DNA of 64,000 nucleotides from an uncultured Clostridia bacterium. Lineage in GTDB: Bacteria > Bacillota > Clostridia > UBA1381. The stretch lies in the NCBI GenBank assembly GCA_934487205.1, contig CAKSRS010000003.1, forward strand, positions 18,711 to 82,710. Reading direction: 5' to 3'. The notes under the pieces are model-generated. The model was not told the origin of the DNA. It worked only from the letters and a program-made list of their open reading frames with translations, and did not search any database. Of the stretch, positions 41,860-50,781 are shown piece after piece (position 1 is the first letter of the stretch; every line of letters starts with the position of its first letter). The translations under genes and the position numbers were made by a program.

Positions 41860-43683
41860 ATGACAAATCGTGAAAACATAAGAAATATTGCAATTATCGC
41901 GCACGTTGACCACGGCAAGACAACGCTGGTTGACGCGATGCTGAAACAGAGCGGAATTTTCCGCGAGAATGAGCAGGTAGCGGAAAGAGTCATGGACTCC
42001 AATGACCTGGAGCGCGAGCGCGGAATTACAATTCTTGCAAAAAACACATCTTTGCAGTATAAAGATGTAAAAATCAACATTATCGATACACCGGGTCATG
42101 CCGATTTTGGCGGCGAGGTGGAGCGCGGACTTGAAATGGCGGACGGCGTTCTGCTGCTTGTTGACGCGTTTGAAGGCTGCATGCCGCAGACAAGGTTTGT
42201 CCTGTCGAAGGCGCTTGCGCTTAATTTGAAACCGATAATCGTTGTAAATAAGGTGGACAGACCGAATGCGCGTCCGTACGAAGTTGTGGACGAAGTTTTG
42301 GATTTGTTCATCGACCTGGGCGCGACGGAGGAGCAGATAGATACTCCGGTAATTTTCGCGTCGGGCAGAGACGGCTGGGCAACGGCGCAGTACAGTCCGG
42401 AACTTCAAGGGAAAGACCTGAAGGAACTGTTTGAACTTATAGTGAATGAAATTCCGTGCCCGGAGTGTGATGATGACGGCCCGTTCCAGATGCTTGTGTC
42501 GAATATCGACTATGATGATTATACCGGCAGAATTGCCGTGGGCAAAATTCAGCGCGGAAAAATCAAAACGGGTATGCCGCTGATTTTGTGCAAGTCGGAC
42601 GGAAAGCAGCTGCACGGCAGAGCGGTAAAACTGTACACGTTTGACGGACTTGCGAAGGACACGGTGGACGAGCTGGGCGCGGGCGATATGGTTGCGATTT
42701 CGGGAATTACCGACATCAATATCGGCGATACGCTTTGCGACGTAAACAATCCCGACCCGCTGCCGTTTGTAAAAATTGACGAGCCGGTGCTCTCGATGAC
42801 GTTCAGCGTCAACGATTCGCCGTTTGCGGGTAAGGACGGAAAATTCGTAACTTCGCGCCACCTTCGCGACAGACTGTTCCGTGAGCTGGATTCAAATATC
42901 AGTCTGCGCGTTTCCGAAACCGATTCTACCGAGGCGTTTGTCGTTTCGGGCAGAGGCGAACTGCACCTGTCGGTGCTGATTGAAAATATGCGCCGCGAGG
43001 GATATGAATTCCAGGTATCGAATCCGGTTGTTATATATAAGGAAATAGACGGCGTAAAATGCGAGCCGATTGAGCGGCTGACGGTGGACGTGCCGGACGA
43101 ATTTACGGGCGTAATCATGGACAGCGTCATTGCGCGCCGCGGCGAGATGGTGAATATGGAGCCGACGGCACAGAATTATACGCGTCTGGAATTTTTAATC
43201 CCGTCGCGCGGACTTATCGGCTATCGGAGTGAAATGCTTACGGCTACCAAGGGTACGGGAATTATCAACAGTATTTTGGAAAGTTACGAGCCGTATAAGG
43301 GTGATATTCAGCCGAGAAACCGCGGAACGCTGATTGCATGGGAAAACGGGACGAGCATAACCTACGGACTCTTTAACGCACAGGAGCGCGGAACACTGTT
43401 TATCGGCCCGGGCGTTGACGTGTATGAGGGAATGATAGTCGGCGAAAATGCGCGCCTTGAAGATATCGTGGTAAATGTCTGCAAAAAGAAACATGCGACG
43501 AATACGCGTGCGTCGGGTTCGGATGACGCGTTAAAGCTTGTACCGCCGAAGGAGATGTCGCTTGAACAGTGCCTTGACTTCATAGCGGATGACGAGCTTT
43601 TGGAAGTAACGCCGCACAATCTGCGTATGAGAAAGAGAATACTCAAAACGGACTTGCGTGCGAAGGCGAAGGCAAGGTCGTAG
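41860..43683 (+). CDS. typA: Translational GTPase TypA/BipA
   Basis: A 607-residue ribosome-associated GTPase. G1 is AHVDHGKTTL, switch I contains ERERGITI, G3 is DTPGHADFGGE and G4 VNKVDRP. Domain II, the EF-G-like domains III and V, and the TypA-specific C-terminus (RGTLIAWENGTSITYGL) follow in order. BipA assists 50S assembly at low temperature or stress. GGGGGA before ATG 41860 selects it over an upstream ATG at 41836. It heads a unit with yhbY and nadD-yqeK. Confidence 0.95.
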   Translation: MTNRENIRNIAIIAHVDHGKTTLVDAMLKQSGIFRENEQVAERVMDSNDLERERGITILAKNTSLQYKDVKINIIDTPGHADFGGEVERGLEMADGVLLLVDAFEGCMPQTRFVLSKALALNLKPIIVVNKVDRPNARPYEVVDEVLDLFIDLGATEEQIDTPVIFASGRDGWATAQYSPELQGKDLKELFELIVNEIPCPECDDDGPFQMLVSNIDYDDYTGRIAVGKIQRGKIKTGMPLILCKSDGKQLHGRAVKLYTFDGLAKDTVDELGAGDMVAISGITDINIGDTLCDVNNPDPLPFVKIDEPVLSMTFSVNDSPFAGKDGKFVTSRHLRDRLFRELDSNISLRVSETDSTEAFVVSGRGELHLSVLIENMRREGYEFQVSNPVVIYKEIDGVKCEPIERLTVDVPDEFTGVIMDSVIARRGEMVNMEPTAQNYTRLEFLIPSRGLIGYRSEMLTATKGTGIINSILESYEPYKGDIQPRNRGTLIAWENGTSITYGLFNAQERGTLFIGPGVDVYEGMIVGENARLEDIVVNVCKKKHATNTRASGSDDALKLVPPKEMSLEQCLDFIADDELLEVTPHNLRMRKRILKTDLRAKAKARS

Positions 43684-43699
43684 GAAGGATTTATAAAAT

Positions 43700-44002
43700 A
43701 TGTTGACGAGCAAACAACGCGCGTATCTGCGCGGAATGGCTAACGGGCTTGACCCGATTTTTCAAATCGGCAAGGGCGGAATAAGCGACGAAATGATAAA
43801 TCAGCTTGCGGGCGCACTGGAGCTGCGCGAGCTGATAAAAGTGCGTATTCTCGAAACCGCGATGCTTGATACAAAGGAAACCGCGAACGAGGTTGCCGCA
43901 AGGCTGAAGGCGGACCCCGTTCAGGCAATCGGTTCAAAATTTGTAATATATAAGCGTGCGAATAAGGAACAGCACAGAAAGATAGAGCTGCCGAAAAAAT
44001 GA
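43700..44002 (+). CDS. yhbY: YhbY-family CRM-domain RNA-binding protein
   Basis: A 100-residue CRM-domain protein: LTSKQRAYLRGMANGL, FQIGKGGISDEMI with the GxxG loop, and GSKFVIYKRANKE. YhbY binds the pre-50S ribosomal particle. AGGAAGG lies in front. Its stop codon overlaps the nadD start (ATGA), so the two are translationally coupled, in the order often seen in Firmicutes. Confidence 0.93.
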   Translation: MLTSKQRAYLRGMANGLDPIFQIGKGGISDEMINQLAGALELRELIKVRILETAMLDTKETANEVAARLKADPVQAIGSKFVIYKRANKEQHRKIELPKK

Positions 44003-45123
44003 GAAAAATCGGAATTTTGGGCGGAACATTCGACCCCATTCATAACGGACATCTGAAAATGGCGGAGGCGGCGCTTGCCGAGTATAATCTTGATAAGGTG
44101 ATATTTCTGACGAGCGGAAATCCGCCGCATAAGCGCGGGAAGAAGATAACCGACGCAAAAATCCGCCATATAATGGTAAAGCGTGCTGTGGCGTACAATC
44201 CGCGGTTTGAGCCGTGCGATTGGGAGGTAAACCGCAGCGAGTATTCATATACGCTGACGACCTTGCAGCATTTCAAAAAAATCCTGCCCGATGATGAAAT
44301 TTACTTCATTATAGGCGGCGATTCTCTGCGCGATTTCGGAACGTGGCATAAGTCGCAGGAAATTTTGAAATTGTGTACTATTTTGGTTTATGACCGCGCG
44401 GGCGGCGAAATCGAATCGGAATTTGCAAGGCAGATACACGGCGGAAGGATTGACGTTTCCGCAACGGAAATCCGCGAAAAAGTCCGCCGCGGCGAAGATA
44501 TTTCGGCGCTTGTGCCGGAATGTGCGGGCGGGTTTATCGCGCGGAACAATCTGTATAAGGACGTGCCCGATTTTGAGGAGAAACTTAAAACCATGCTTAA
44601 ACCGGAGCGGTTTGTGCATAGCTTGGGCGTGCGCGATACGGCTGTTAAAATGGCGGAAATTTTCGGCGCGGATACGGAAAAGGCGCGCATTGCGGGACTT
44701 TTGCACGATAATGCGAAAAATATGCCCGATATGTTTGAGCGGTGCGCGGATTTGGAGGTCGAGCTTGATGATTTCGAGCGCGGCAATCCGGCGATTGTCC
44801 ACGCAAAACTGGGTGCGGAAACGGCAAAATGCGAGTTTGGCGTCTGCGATGATGAAATAACGGACGCAATCCGCTGGCATACTCTCGGCAGAGTCGGCAT
44901 GACTCTTTTGGAAAAAATTATTTTTGTGGCGGATTTGGCGGAACCTAACAGGGATTTTGCCGATTTGGAGCATATCCGCGCACTTGCGTTTTCCGATATA
45001 AATAAAGCCGCGGCAGAGTGTATGCGGAGCGTTATAAATGTGAATAAACAGCGCGGAAATGCGGTTCACCCGTCGTCGGCGGAGGTTTTGGATTGGCTGG
45101 AGAGACAATGCATAAATAGGTAG
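43999..45123 (+). CDS. nadD: NadD-YqeK fusion: nicotinate-nucleotide adenylyltransferase plus HD hydrolase
   Basis: A 374-residue protein joining two normally adjacent genes. Residues 1-190 are NadD: GGTFDPIHNGHL binds ATP, SGNPPHK and SATEIREKVRRGEDI are family motifs; it makes nicotinic acid adenine dinucleotide. Residues about 200-374 are YqeK: RFVHSLGVRDTAVKMAE, GLLHDNAKNM and WHTLGRVGMTLLEKIIFVAD carry the HD metal ligands; YqeK hydrolyses Ap4A. The frame is continuous, with no sign of a sequencing error. rsfS, the usual next gene, is absent. Confidence 0.93.
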   Translation: MRKIGILGGTFDPIHNGHLKMAEAALAEYNLDKVIFLTSGNPPHKRGKKITDAKIRHIMVKRAVAYNPRFEPCDWEVNRSEYSYTLTTLQHFKKILPDDEIYFIIGGDSLRDFGTWHKSQEILKLCTILVYDRAGGEIESEFARQIHGGRIDVSATEIREKVRRGEDISALVPECAGGFIARNNLYKDVPDFEEKLKTMLKPERFVHSLGVRDTAVKMAEIFGADTEKARIAGLLHDNAKNMPDMFERCADLEVELDDFERGNPAIVHAKLGAETAKCEFGVCDDEITDAIRWHTLGRVGMTLLEKIIFVADLAEPNRDFADLEHIRALAFSDINKAAAECMRSVINVNKQRGNAVHPSSAEVLDWLERQCINR

Positions 45124-45182
45124 TTTGTGCATTGTCTACAAAAAAATAAGAAAATTTTAGTTAATCTTTTACGTCTTTTTTC

Positions 45183-45211
45183 TTGCATTTTTTTGTTTTG
45201 TATGGTAGAAT
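45183..45211 (+). promoter_or_regulatory. Promoter of the second secreted-protein cassette
   Basis: TTGCAT (45183-45188), 17-base T-rich spacer, TAGAAT (45206-45211). Confidence 0.6.
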
Positions 45212-45261
45212 AGTAACATAAAAGGATAAAATTGAAAAAGTATAGGAAAAGGAAGGATTAT

Positions 45262-46050
45262 ATGAAAAAATTAGCATTAGTCCTGTGTACTGTAATGGCA
45301 ATTTGCTGTGCCGGCAGTGCTTTTGCTGCTACTTCTGACGGAAATGTGACAAACAGTAGAAACAGCAGTATGACATTGCAAGACTCAGTCGAGAAGAAAA
45401 CATTAATGCCATGTTTCAGAGCAGGCGACACATTGAACTTTAAAGTAACAAATCTTTCTGCTGGTACACAACTGACTGTTATCAGTTATAAAGTCAGTGG
45501 AGATATTAAAAATGAGACAGTACAATACATAGACCAAAGAACAATTAGTAATAGCGAAGATACTATTAAATATGTAGTTCGTGATATTGAACAGGGAATC
45601 TACAAGGTTTCAGTTAAAAGTGGCAGTGATGATGTATATAGCTTGTACTATAAAGTTGGTACGCCAAGGGTTAACGATGTTAAAGCAGAGGGGAAAAACT
45701 ATTTTATAGAGCAGAAAAACGATGATGGCAGGTACTCTATAGGTTTTGTCGGTGTAGCTGAAATGGGAAGTACTGATATTTCATTTGCAGATGCCGGTGT
45801 AAAGAGTTTTGGTTTTAGTATAACGGCAGACAATACCACAAGACCATATGATTTGACTGAGGATCAAATGAAAATAATAGACGAAGATGTGAAGGCTAAG
45901 ATATTGAAAGATTCAAATGAAGTTGGTGGCGCATATTCAGTCTATTTTGTTCAGACACTTTATGGTGTGCCGGAAAATGTAGTTACAGCTGGAATCAATG
46001 GTACTGTAACTATGACAAATACAACAAGTGAAAGCAACACGGCAGAATAA
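45262..46050 (+). CDS. Secreted protein of unknown function
   Basis: A 262-residue exported protein; the signal peptide MKKLALVLCTVMAICCAGSAFA is cut after residue 22. The mature part is beta-rich (for example FRAGDTLNFKVTNLSAGTQL and KYVVRDIEQGIYKVSVKSG), which suggests Ig-like domains, and ends with a Thr/Asn-rich stretch. I do not recognise a family. AAGGAAGG selects ATG 45262; an in-frame ATG 30 bases upstream has a poorer context. Base composition is more AT-rich than in the housekeeping genes on both sides, which fits an accessory gene. A 62-residue partner gene follows 15 bases downstream. Confidence 0.72.
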   Translation: MKKLALVLCTVMAICCAGSAFAATSDGNVTNSRNSSMTLQDSVEKKTLMPCFRAGDTLNFKVTNLSAGTQLTVISYKVSGDIKNETVQYIDQRTISNSEDTIKYVVRDIEQGIYKVSVKSGSDDVYSLYYKVGTPRVNDVKAEGKNYFIEQKNDDGRYSIGFVGVAEMGSTDISFADAGVKSFGFSITADNTTRPYDLTEDQMKIIDEDVKAKILKDSNEVGGAYSVYFVQTLYGVPENVVTAGINGTVTMTNTTSESNTAE

Positions 46051-46065
46051 GGAGGTGGCGGTATA

Positions 46066-46254
46066 ATGAAGAAAGTATATGAGAGACCGTCCCTTGTGAT
46101 GGAACAGTTCGAGACAGAGTCAATATTGACAACAAGTGATGTAACCAATACTAATGGTAAGAGGAGCATTACAGTTGCTGGGCAAGAGATTAGTCTTGGT
46201 TCCGGTCAGGTTTTGCAAAGCATTAATTGGGCTGATTTTAAGAAAAAGAACTAA
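46066..46254 (+). CDS. 62-residue small protein of the MKKxYxxP type
   Basis: Small protein starting MKKVYERPSLVMEQFETESI, with GGAGG 10 bases upstream. It resembles the 54-residue protein at 3896 in its N-terminal 24 residues and in gene order: secreted protein, 15-base gap, small protein, terminator. No signal peptide, cysteine or membrane segment. The C-terminal half (VAGQEISLGSGQVLQ) differs from the other copy. Function unknown; a peptide precursor is one possibility, with the conserved part acting as leader. Confidence 0.75.
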   Translation: MKKVYERPSLVMEQFETESILTTSDVTNTNGKRSITVAGQEISLGSGQVLQSINWADFKKKN

Positions 46255-46256
46255 TC

Positions 46257-46290
46257 AAAAAAAGAATGTACAAAAGTGCATTCTTTTTTT
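46257..46290 (+). terminator. Terminator of the second cassette
   Basis: AAAAAAAGAATG (46257-46268) pairs with CATTCTTTTTTT (46279-46290) around a 10-base loop. Confidence 0.85.
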
Positions 46291-46342
46291 GTGCACAAAA
46301 TATGCTTATATACAGATTTTATGACAGAAAAAGGCAAATACA

Positions 46343-46371
46343 TTGACATAAAAGCGCAAAAGATGTATAAT
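46343..46371 (+). promoter_or_regulatory. Consensus promoter of the antiporter gene
   Basis: TTGACA (46343-46348), a spacer of exactly 17 bases and TATAAT (46366-46371), a perfect sigma-A promoter. It rules out starts upstream of about 46378 for the antiporter. Confidence 0.8.
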
Positions 46372-46407
46372 AAATGGGTTGAGAATAAAAAGAAAACGGG
46401 TGTAAAA

Positions 46408-47592
46408 ATGGAAAAATACAGTGTATTAAGGGAAATAGCTATAATCATAGTAGCGGCAAAGCTTTTCGGACTGCTTGCACGCAAGTGCAAAGCGCCGCAG
46501 GTTGTCGGCGAAATAATCGCGGGACTTATAATCGGGCCGTGCCTTTTGGGGTGGGTTCAGCTCACCGATTTTATCGGCGAGCTCGCGGAAATAGGCGTTA
46601 TTTTGCTGATGTTTTCGGCAGGACTCGAAACGGATTTGCGCGAATTGGTAAAAACGGGCGCGGTCGCGTTTGCGGTTGCGTGCTGCGGCGTTGCCGTGCC
46701 GCTTGTCGGCGGTGCGCTGTTGTATATGGGATTTTACGGTGCCGCTCCGTGGGGCAGTGAGGAATTTTTCCGCGCAGTGTTCATGGGCACCATTATGACG
46801 GCGACGTCGGTAAGTATCACGGTGCAGGCGCTCCGCGAGCTTGGGTATTTAAAGGGCAGAGTCGGCACAACGATAATGAGCGCGGCTATTATAGATGATG
46901 TTATCGGAATTGTGGTGCTGACGTTCGTAATCGGATTTAAAAATCCTGATGTACATCCGGTCGGCGTTGTGCGCAATACAGTGTTGTTCTTCATATTTGC
47001 CGCGGTAATCGGATTTGTGGCGTATAAATTTTTCAAATGGTTTGACGCGCGCCATCTGCATACGCGCCGTGTGCCGATTTTGGGATTGGCGTTTTGTCTT
47101 GCGCTGTCATATCTTGCGGAACGCTATTTCGGAATTGCCGATATCACGGGCGCATATGTTGCCGGTATAATTTTGTGCAATATCCGCGACAGCGAGTATA
47201 TCGCGCGGAAAATGGATATAAATTCGTATATGCTGTTCGGTCCCGTGTTTTTCGCGAGCATCGGACTAAAGACGAATATTGATAATTTTAATATGTCGAT
47301 TTTGCTGTTTTCAATCGGATTTGTCGCGGTGGCGCTGATTACGAAAATCATAGGCTGCGGACTTATAGCAAGAGTTTGCCGTTTCCCCGCGCCCGACGCG
47401 CTGAAAATCGGCGTCGGCATGATGACGCGCGGCGAGGTTGCGCTCATTGTGGCGCAAAAAGGGCTCGACGTGGGACTTTTAGACCCGGTATATTTTACAT
47501 CGGTAATTCTGCTTATAATAACATCGTCAATTCTTACGCCGATTGTATTAAAACTGCTCTACACAAAATTTCCCGAAAAAGCACATGGATAA
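46408..47592 (+). CDS. CPA2-family cation:proton antiporter
   Basis: A 394-residue protein with about 12 membrane helices of the Kef/NhaS type. KAPQVVGEIIAGLIIGP is the family signature near residue 24; FSAGLETDLREL and the paired-aspartate helix AAIIDDVIGIVVL contain residues for ion exchange. GEVALIVAQKGLD lies near the C-terminus. There is no cytoplasmic TrkA-N domain. It exports Na+ or K+ in exchange for protons. The start at 46408 is required by the promoter position, although its ribosome binding site is weak. Confidence 0.9.
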   Translation: MEKYSVLREIAIIIVAAKLFGLLARKCKAPQVVGEIIAGLIIGPCLLGWVQLTDFIGELAEIGVILLMFSAGLETDLRELVKTGAVAFAVACCGVAVPLVGGALLYMGFYGAAPWGSEEFFRAVFMGTIMTATSVSITVQALRELGYLKGRVGTTIMSAAIIDDVIGIVVLTFVIGFKNPDVHPVGVVRNTVLFFIFAAVIGFVAYKFFKWFDARHLHTRRVPILGLAFCLALSYLAERYFGIADITGAYVAGIILCNIRDSEYIARKMDINSYMLFGPVFFASIGLKTNIDNFNMSILLFSIGFVAVALITKIIGCGLIARVCRFPAPDALKIGVGMMTRGEVALIVAQKGLDVGLLDPVYFTSVILLIITSSILTPIVLKLLYTKFPEKAHG

Positions 47593-47605
47593 TTTTCGAT
47601 TTTGC

Positions 47606-47780
47606 TTGACAAAATAATAAAATTGTGATATCATTAATATATGTGTGTTTGTAATGAAAATGTAAATTTTCGGAAAACACCGATTGACATTAAACACGCT
47701 TACGGTAATACCTGTTGTTGTTAAATTTTTGCGGGTTTTAAGCCGTTTGCGGAAGAATTAAAACAAGGAGGATTTTTAAA
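47606..47780 (+). promoter_or_regulatory. rpsB promoter and leader
   Basis: TTGACA (47606-47611), 17-base spacer and TATCAT (47629-47634) start a leader of about 140 bases. The leader has GC-rich pairing segments around 47730-47755 and GGAGG before rpsB. It may mediate autoregulation by S2, but I recognise no known leader motif. Confidence 0.55.
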
Positions 47781-48533
47781 ATGTCAAACGTAATTGCTAT
47801 GAAGCAACTGTTGGAAGCAGGTGTTCACTTCGGACATCAGACAAGAAGATGGAACCCTAAAATGGCGGAATACATCTTCACGGAAAGAAACGGTATCTAC
47901 ATTATCGATCTGCAGAAAACCGTAAAGAAGATTGAGGAAGCTTATTACTTCATCAGAGACATCGCTGCAAGCGGTGAGGATATCCTTTTCGTCGGCACAA
48001 AAAAGCAGGCTCAGGATTCAATCAAAGAAGGCGCTGAAAAGGTTGGCATGTACTATGTTAACGCAAGATGGCTCGGCGGTATGATGACAAACTTCCAGAC
48101 AATTCAAAAGAGAATTGACCGTCTTGCTCAGATTAACAAGATGGAAGAAGAAGGCACATTTGACCTTTTGCCGAAAAAGGAAGTTATTAAGCTTAAGGCT
48201 CAGAGAGACAAGCTTGAAAAGTACCTCGGCGGAATTAAGGATATGAAGAAGCTCCCGGGCGCACTGTTTGTTGTAGACCCGAGAAAGGAACACATCGCCA
48301 TTACAGAGGCTAAAAAGCTGGGTATTCCGGTAGTTGCTATTGTTGATACAAACTGTGACCCTGATGATGTTGATTATGTAATTCCGGGTAACGATGACGC
48401 TATCCGCGCCGTTAAGCTCATTACCGAAACAATGACAAACGCTATTATTGAGGGCAGACAGGGTGAAGACGCTGTCGCAGTGACAGAGGAAGTTGCAGAA
48501 GAAACCGCTGCAGAGGAAACAGTAGAGGAATAA
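47781..48533 (+). CDS. rpsB: 30S ribosomal protein S2
   Basis: A 250-residue S2. [20 protein letters not shown] at the N-terminus, [15 protein letters not shown] and [20 protein letters not shown] are invariant family segments. It ends with an acidic tail ([15 protein letters not shown]) found in many Firmicutes. It is followed by tsf, the conserved rpsB-tsf order. Confidence 0.97.
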   Translation: MSNVIAMKQLLEAGVHFGHQTRRWNPKMAEYIFTERNGIYIIDLQKTVKKIEEAYYFIRDIAASGEDILFVGTKKQAQDSIKEGAEKVGMYYVNARWLGGMMTNFQTIQKRIDRLAQINKMEEEGTFDLLPKKEVIKLKAQRDKLEKYLGGIKDMKKLPGALFVVDPRKEHIAITEAKKLGIPVVAIVDTNCDPDDVDYVIPGNDDAIRAVKLITETMTNAIIEGRQGEDAVAVTEEVAEETAAEETVEE

Positions 48534-48586
48534 TCGTTGAATTTTGCAAAAACGGCAAAATTCAGTCAGAAAGGAATGATATTGGT

Positions 48587-49477
48587 ATGAATTTTTCGGC
48601 TCAGGATGTTAAAAAGTTGAGAGAAATTACAAGCTGCGGTATGATGGATTGCAAAAAGGCACTTACAGAAACCGACGGCGATATGGATAAGGCTGTTGAA
48701 TACCTTAGAGAAAAGGGACTTGCAACAGCGGCTAAAAAGGCAGGCAGAATTGCATCGGAAGGTATCGTTAAAGTTTACATGAATAATGACAAATCGGTTG
48801 CTGTTTTGCTTGAAGTAAATTCGGAGACAGACTTTGTTGCTAAGAATGATGAATTCCAGACATTTGTAACGGAAGTTGCAAAGGTTGTTGCGGAAAAGAA
48901 TCCTGCCGATGTTGACGCATTGAAGGCAGAAAAAATGGGCGATACAACTGTTGAAGACGCTTTGACAGCTTTGATTGCAAAAATCGGCGAAAACATGAAA
49001 ATCAGACGTTTTGCACGTTTTGACGGCAATGTTTGCTCATATTCACACGGCGAGGGCAGAATCGGCGTTATTGTTAAGACTGAGGGCGCTTTGGACGGCG
49101 ATGCATATGAAGCTGCAAGAGATGTAGCAATGCAGATTGCGGCAATTAACCCGCTGTATCTCTCAAAGGATACAGTTCCGGCGGAAGATGTTGAGCATGA
49201 AAAGCACATTATTCTTGCGCAGATTAAGGAAGACCCGAAGAACGCAAGCAAACCGGAAAATATTCTTGAAAAGATGGTTTGCGGAAAGATTAACAAATTC
49301 TATGAGCAAAACTGCTTGCTGCAACAGGAATTTGTTAAGGACAGTGACCAAAAGGTTGAAAAGTATCTTGCTTCGAAAGGCGTTAAGCTGGTAGACTTTG
49401 TTCGTTTCGAAAAGGGTGAAGGTCTCGAAAAGAAGGAAGAAAACTTTGCTGATGAAGTTGCATCAATGATTAAATAA
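48587..49477 (+). CDS. tsf: Translation elongation factor Ts
   Basis: A 296-residue EF-Ts. LREITSCGMMDCKKALTE is the N-terminal domain, SETDFVAKNDEFQTF the core that contacts EF-Tu, and QIAAINPLYLSKDTVP the second subdomain. EF-Ts recycles EF-Tu by releasing GDP. AGAAAGGA precedes the start. It is co-transcribed with rpsB and ends before a strong terminator. Confidence 0.97.
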   Translation: MNFSAQDVKKLREITSCGMMDCKKALTETDGDMDKAVEYLREKGLATAAKKAGRIASEGIVKVYMNNDKSVAVLLEVNSETDFVAKNDEFQTFVTEVAKVVAEKNPADVDALKAEKMGDTTVEDALTALIAKIGENMKIRRFARFDGNVCSYSHGEGRIGVIVKTEGALDGDAYEAARDVAMQIAAINPLYLSKDTVPAEDVEHEKHIILAQIKEDPKNASKPENILEKMVCGKINKFYEQNCLLQQEFVKDSDQKVEKYLASKGVKLVDFVRFEKGEGLEKKEENFADEVASMIK

Positions 49478-49502
49478 TCAAGGATTGATAAAATGATATG
49501 TC

Positions 49503-49547
49503 AAACCCCTTGAATACTACCGGAAACGGCGGTTTCAAGGGGTTTTT
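49503..49547 (+). terminator. Terminator of rpsB-tsf
   Basis: AAACCCCTTGAA (49503-49514) pairs perfectly with TTCAAGGGGTTT (49534-49545), with an inner CCG-GAAA-CGG hairpin and T run. Confidence 0.9.
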
Positions 49548-49779
49548 GCCGTTCCTCCGGAAGTACCGTAGATTACCGCAGATTACCGCAGTTTATTGCA
49601 CAATTTTGGGTGGATTTTGGGCACCGTTTGGGCAGATTTAAAAATGCCCAAATCGAAAAAACTTTTTAGAGAATAATCGAAATATGAAACTTCTGAATAA
49701 TTAACAAATATGCAATATCTCTAAAAATTAAGCAGATCTTTTCGGTCTGCTTTTTTCGTGCAAAAAGGAGGGAAAAGAA
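49548..49779. other. Left edge of the RepA element: repeats and repA leader
   Basis: Tandem GATTACCGCA (49571-49580, 49581-49590), a hairpin TTTGGGCA/TGCCCAAA (49627-49634, 49645-49652) and a terminator-like hairpin AAGCAGA/TCTGCTT with T run (49730-49756) directly before the repA ribosome binding site. The last could attenuate repA. No gene is supported here. Confidence 0.55.
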
Positions 49780-50781
49780 ATGAAAAACAACTATTTTTAC
49801 AAAAGTGAATCGGAACAGTTCGCATTTTACCGCATACCGAAATTGCTGTTTACTGACAGCCGATATGCGGGGATTTCGGTGGAGGCAAAAGTTTTGTACG
49901 GTTTAATGCTTGACAGAATGAGTTTGTCGGTTCGCAATAACTGGGTCGATGATGATAACCGAGTTTACATATATTTCACACTTGAGGAAATCACGGACTA
50001 TCTATCAATCGGCAAGGACAAAGGCATGAAGTTATTAAAAGAATTGGACGGGATTTTGATAGAACGCAAAAAGCAGGGTTTGGGTAAGCCAGTTATGATT
50101 TACGTTTTAAATTTTACTGACAGTCAAAATTCAATCCAAAGTGTTGATAACTCAGCCGAAGTCTTGACTTCTGATGTGGATAACTCTATCGAAAACGCGG
50201 ATTTAGGCGGTTCAAATGCCGAAGTCTTGACTTCTGAAAAACCGAAGTCAGGCGAAAGTGCCGAAGTCTTGACTTCTGAAATTCCGAAGTCTGCACTTCG
50301 GAAAAACCGAACTCTTGACTTCGGCAAATCCGACTCTAATAATACTGATATTAATAATACGGATTTGAATAAAACTGATAGATCTTCTTCCTCTCGAATT
50401 TCGTTTGCCGCTTTGGAACGCGAGAGGGAGGAATATCGGGACATTATACACGAAAATATCGAGTATGACATCTTAATTCAGCAATATGCTGCCGAGAAAA
50501 TCGACAGCTTTGTAAATATTATGGTCGACGTACTGTGCAGCTTTGACGATATGATTTCAGTAAACAGTATGCAGGTGTCGAAAGAGGTGGTGAAAAGAAA
50601 TCTCTTAAAACTCGATTATATGCACATCGTGTATGTAATCGACTGTCTGGACGAGAACAGCACGAAAATTCGCAACTACAAAAGCTATATTTTGACGATG
50701 CTGTATAACGCCCCGGACACGATGGATCACTATTACCAATCAAAATTCAACAAAAATTATTTCGGAAAGGACGAAAACTAA
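49780..50781 (+). CDS. repA: RepA-family replication initiator
   Basis: A 333-residue initiator of the kind carried by conjugative elements and plasmids of gut Firmicutes. The N-terminal RepA domain contains FYRIPKLLFTDSRYAG, SVEAKVLYGLMLDRM and YIYFTLEEITDYL (winged helix). The middle (about 115-205) is low-complexity with three AEVLTS repeats and Asn/Thr runs. The C-terminus (about 215-325) matches the DUF6017 type: LLKLDYMHIVYVIDCLDENS and KIRNYKSYILTMLYNAPDT. GGAGGG precedes the ATG. No partition genes are present. Confidence 0.88.
   Translation: MKNNYFYKSESEQFAFYRIPKLLFTDSRYAGISVEAKVLYGLMLDRMSLSVRNNWVDDDNRVYIYFTLEEITDYLSIGKDKGMKLLKELDGILIERKKQGLGKPVMIYVLNFTDSQNSIQSVDNSAEVLTSDVDNSIENADLGGSNAEVLTSEKPKSGESAEVLTSEIPKSALRKNRTLDFGKSDSNNTDINNTDLNKTDRSSSSRISFAALEREREEYRDIIHENIEYDILIQQYAAEKIDSFVNIMVDVLCSFDDMISVNSMQVSKEVVKRNLLKLDYMHIVYVIDCLDENSTKIRNYKSYILTMLYNAPDTMDHYYQSKFNKNYFGKDEN
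50155..50279 (+). repeat. Three identical 20-base repeats inside repA
   Basis: GCCGAAGTCTTGACTTCTGA occurs at 50155-50174, 50218-50237 and 50260-50279, with partial copies between. In frame it encodes AEVLTS(D/E). Each copy contains the inverted pair GAAGTC/GACTTC. Confidence 0.8.

Noticed and set aside
41857..42861. A 334-codon minus-strand frame
   Set aside because: It is the complement of typA; typA has full-length conserved motifs, so the reverse frame is a shadow caused by codon bias.
44245..45132. A 295-codon minus-strand frame opposite nadD-yqeK
   Set aside because: It lacks a ribosome binding site and family features; the plus-strand frame has intact NadD and HD motifs.
49564..49591. 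Tandem GATTACCGCA repeats considered as a CRISPR array
   Set aside because: Units are contiguous 10-mers without spacers and there are only two.
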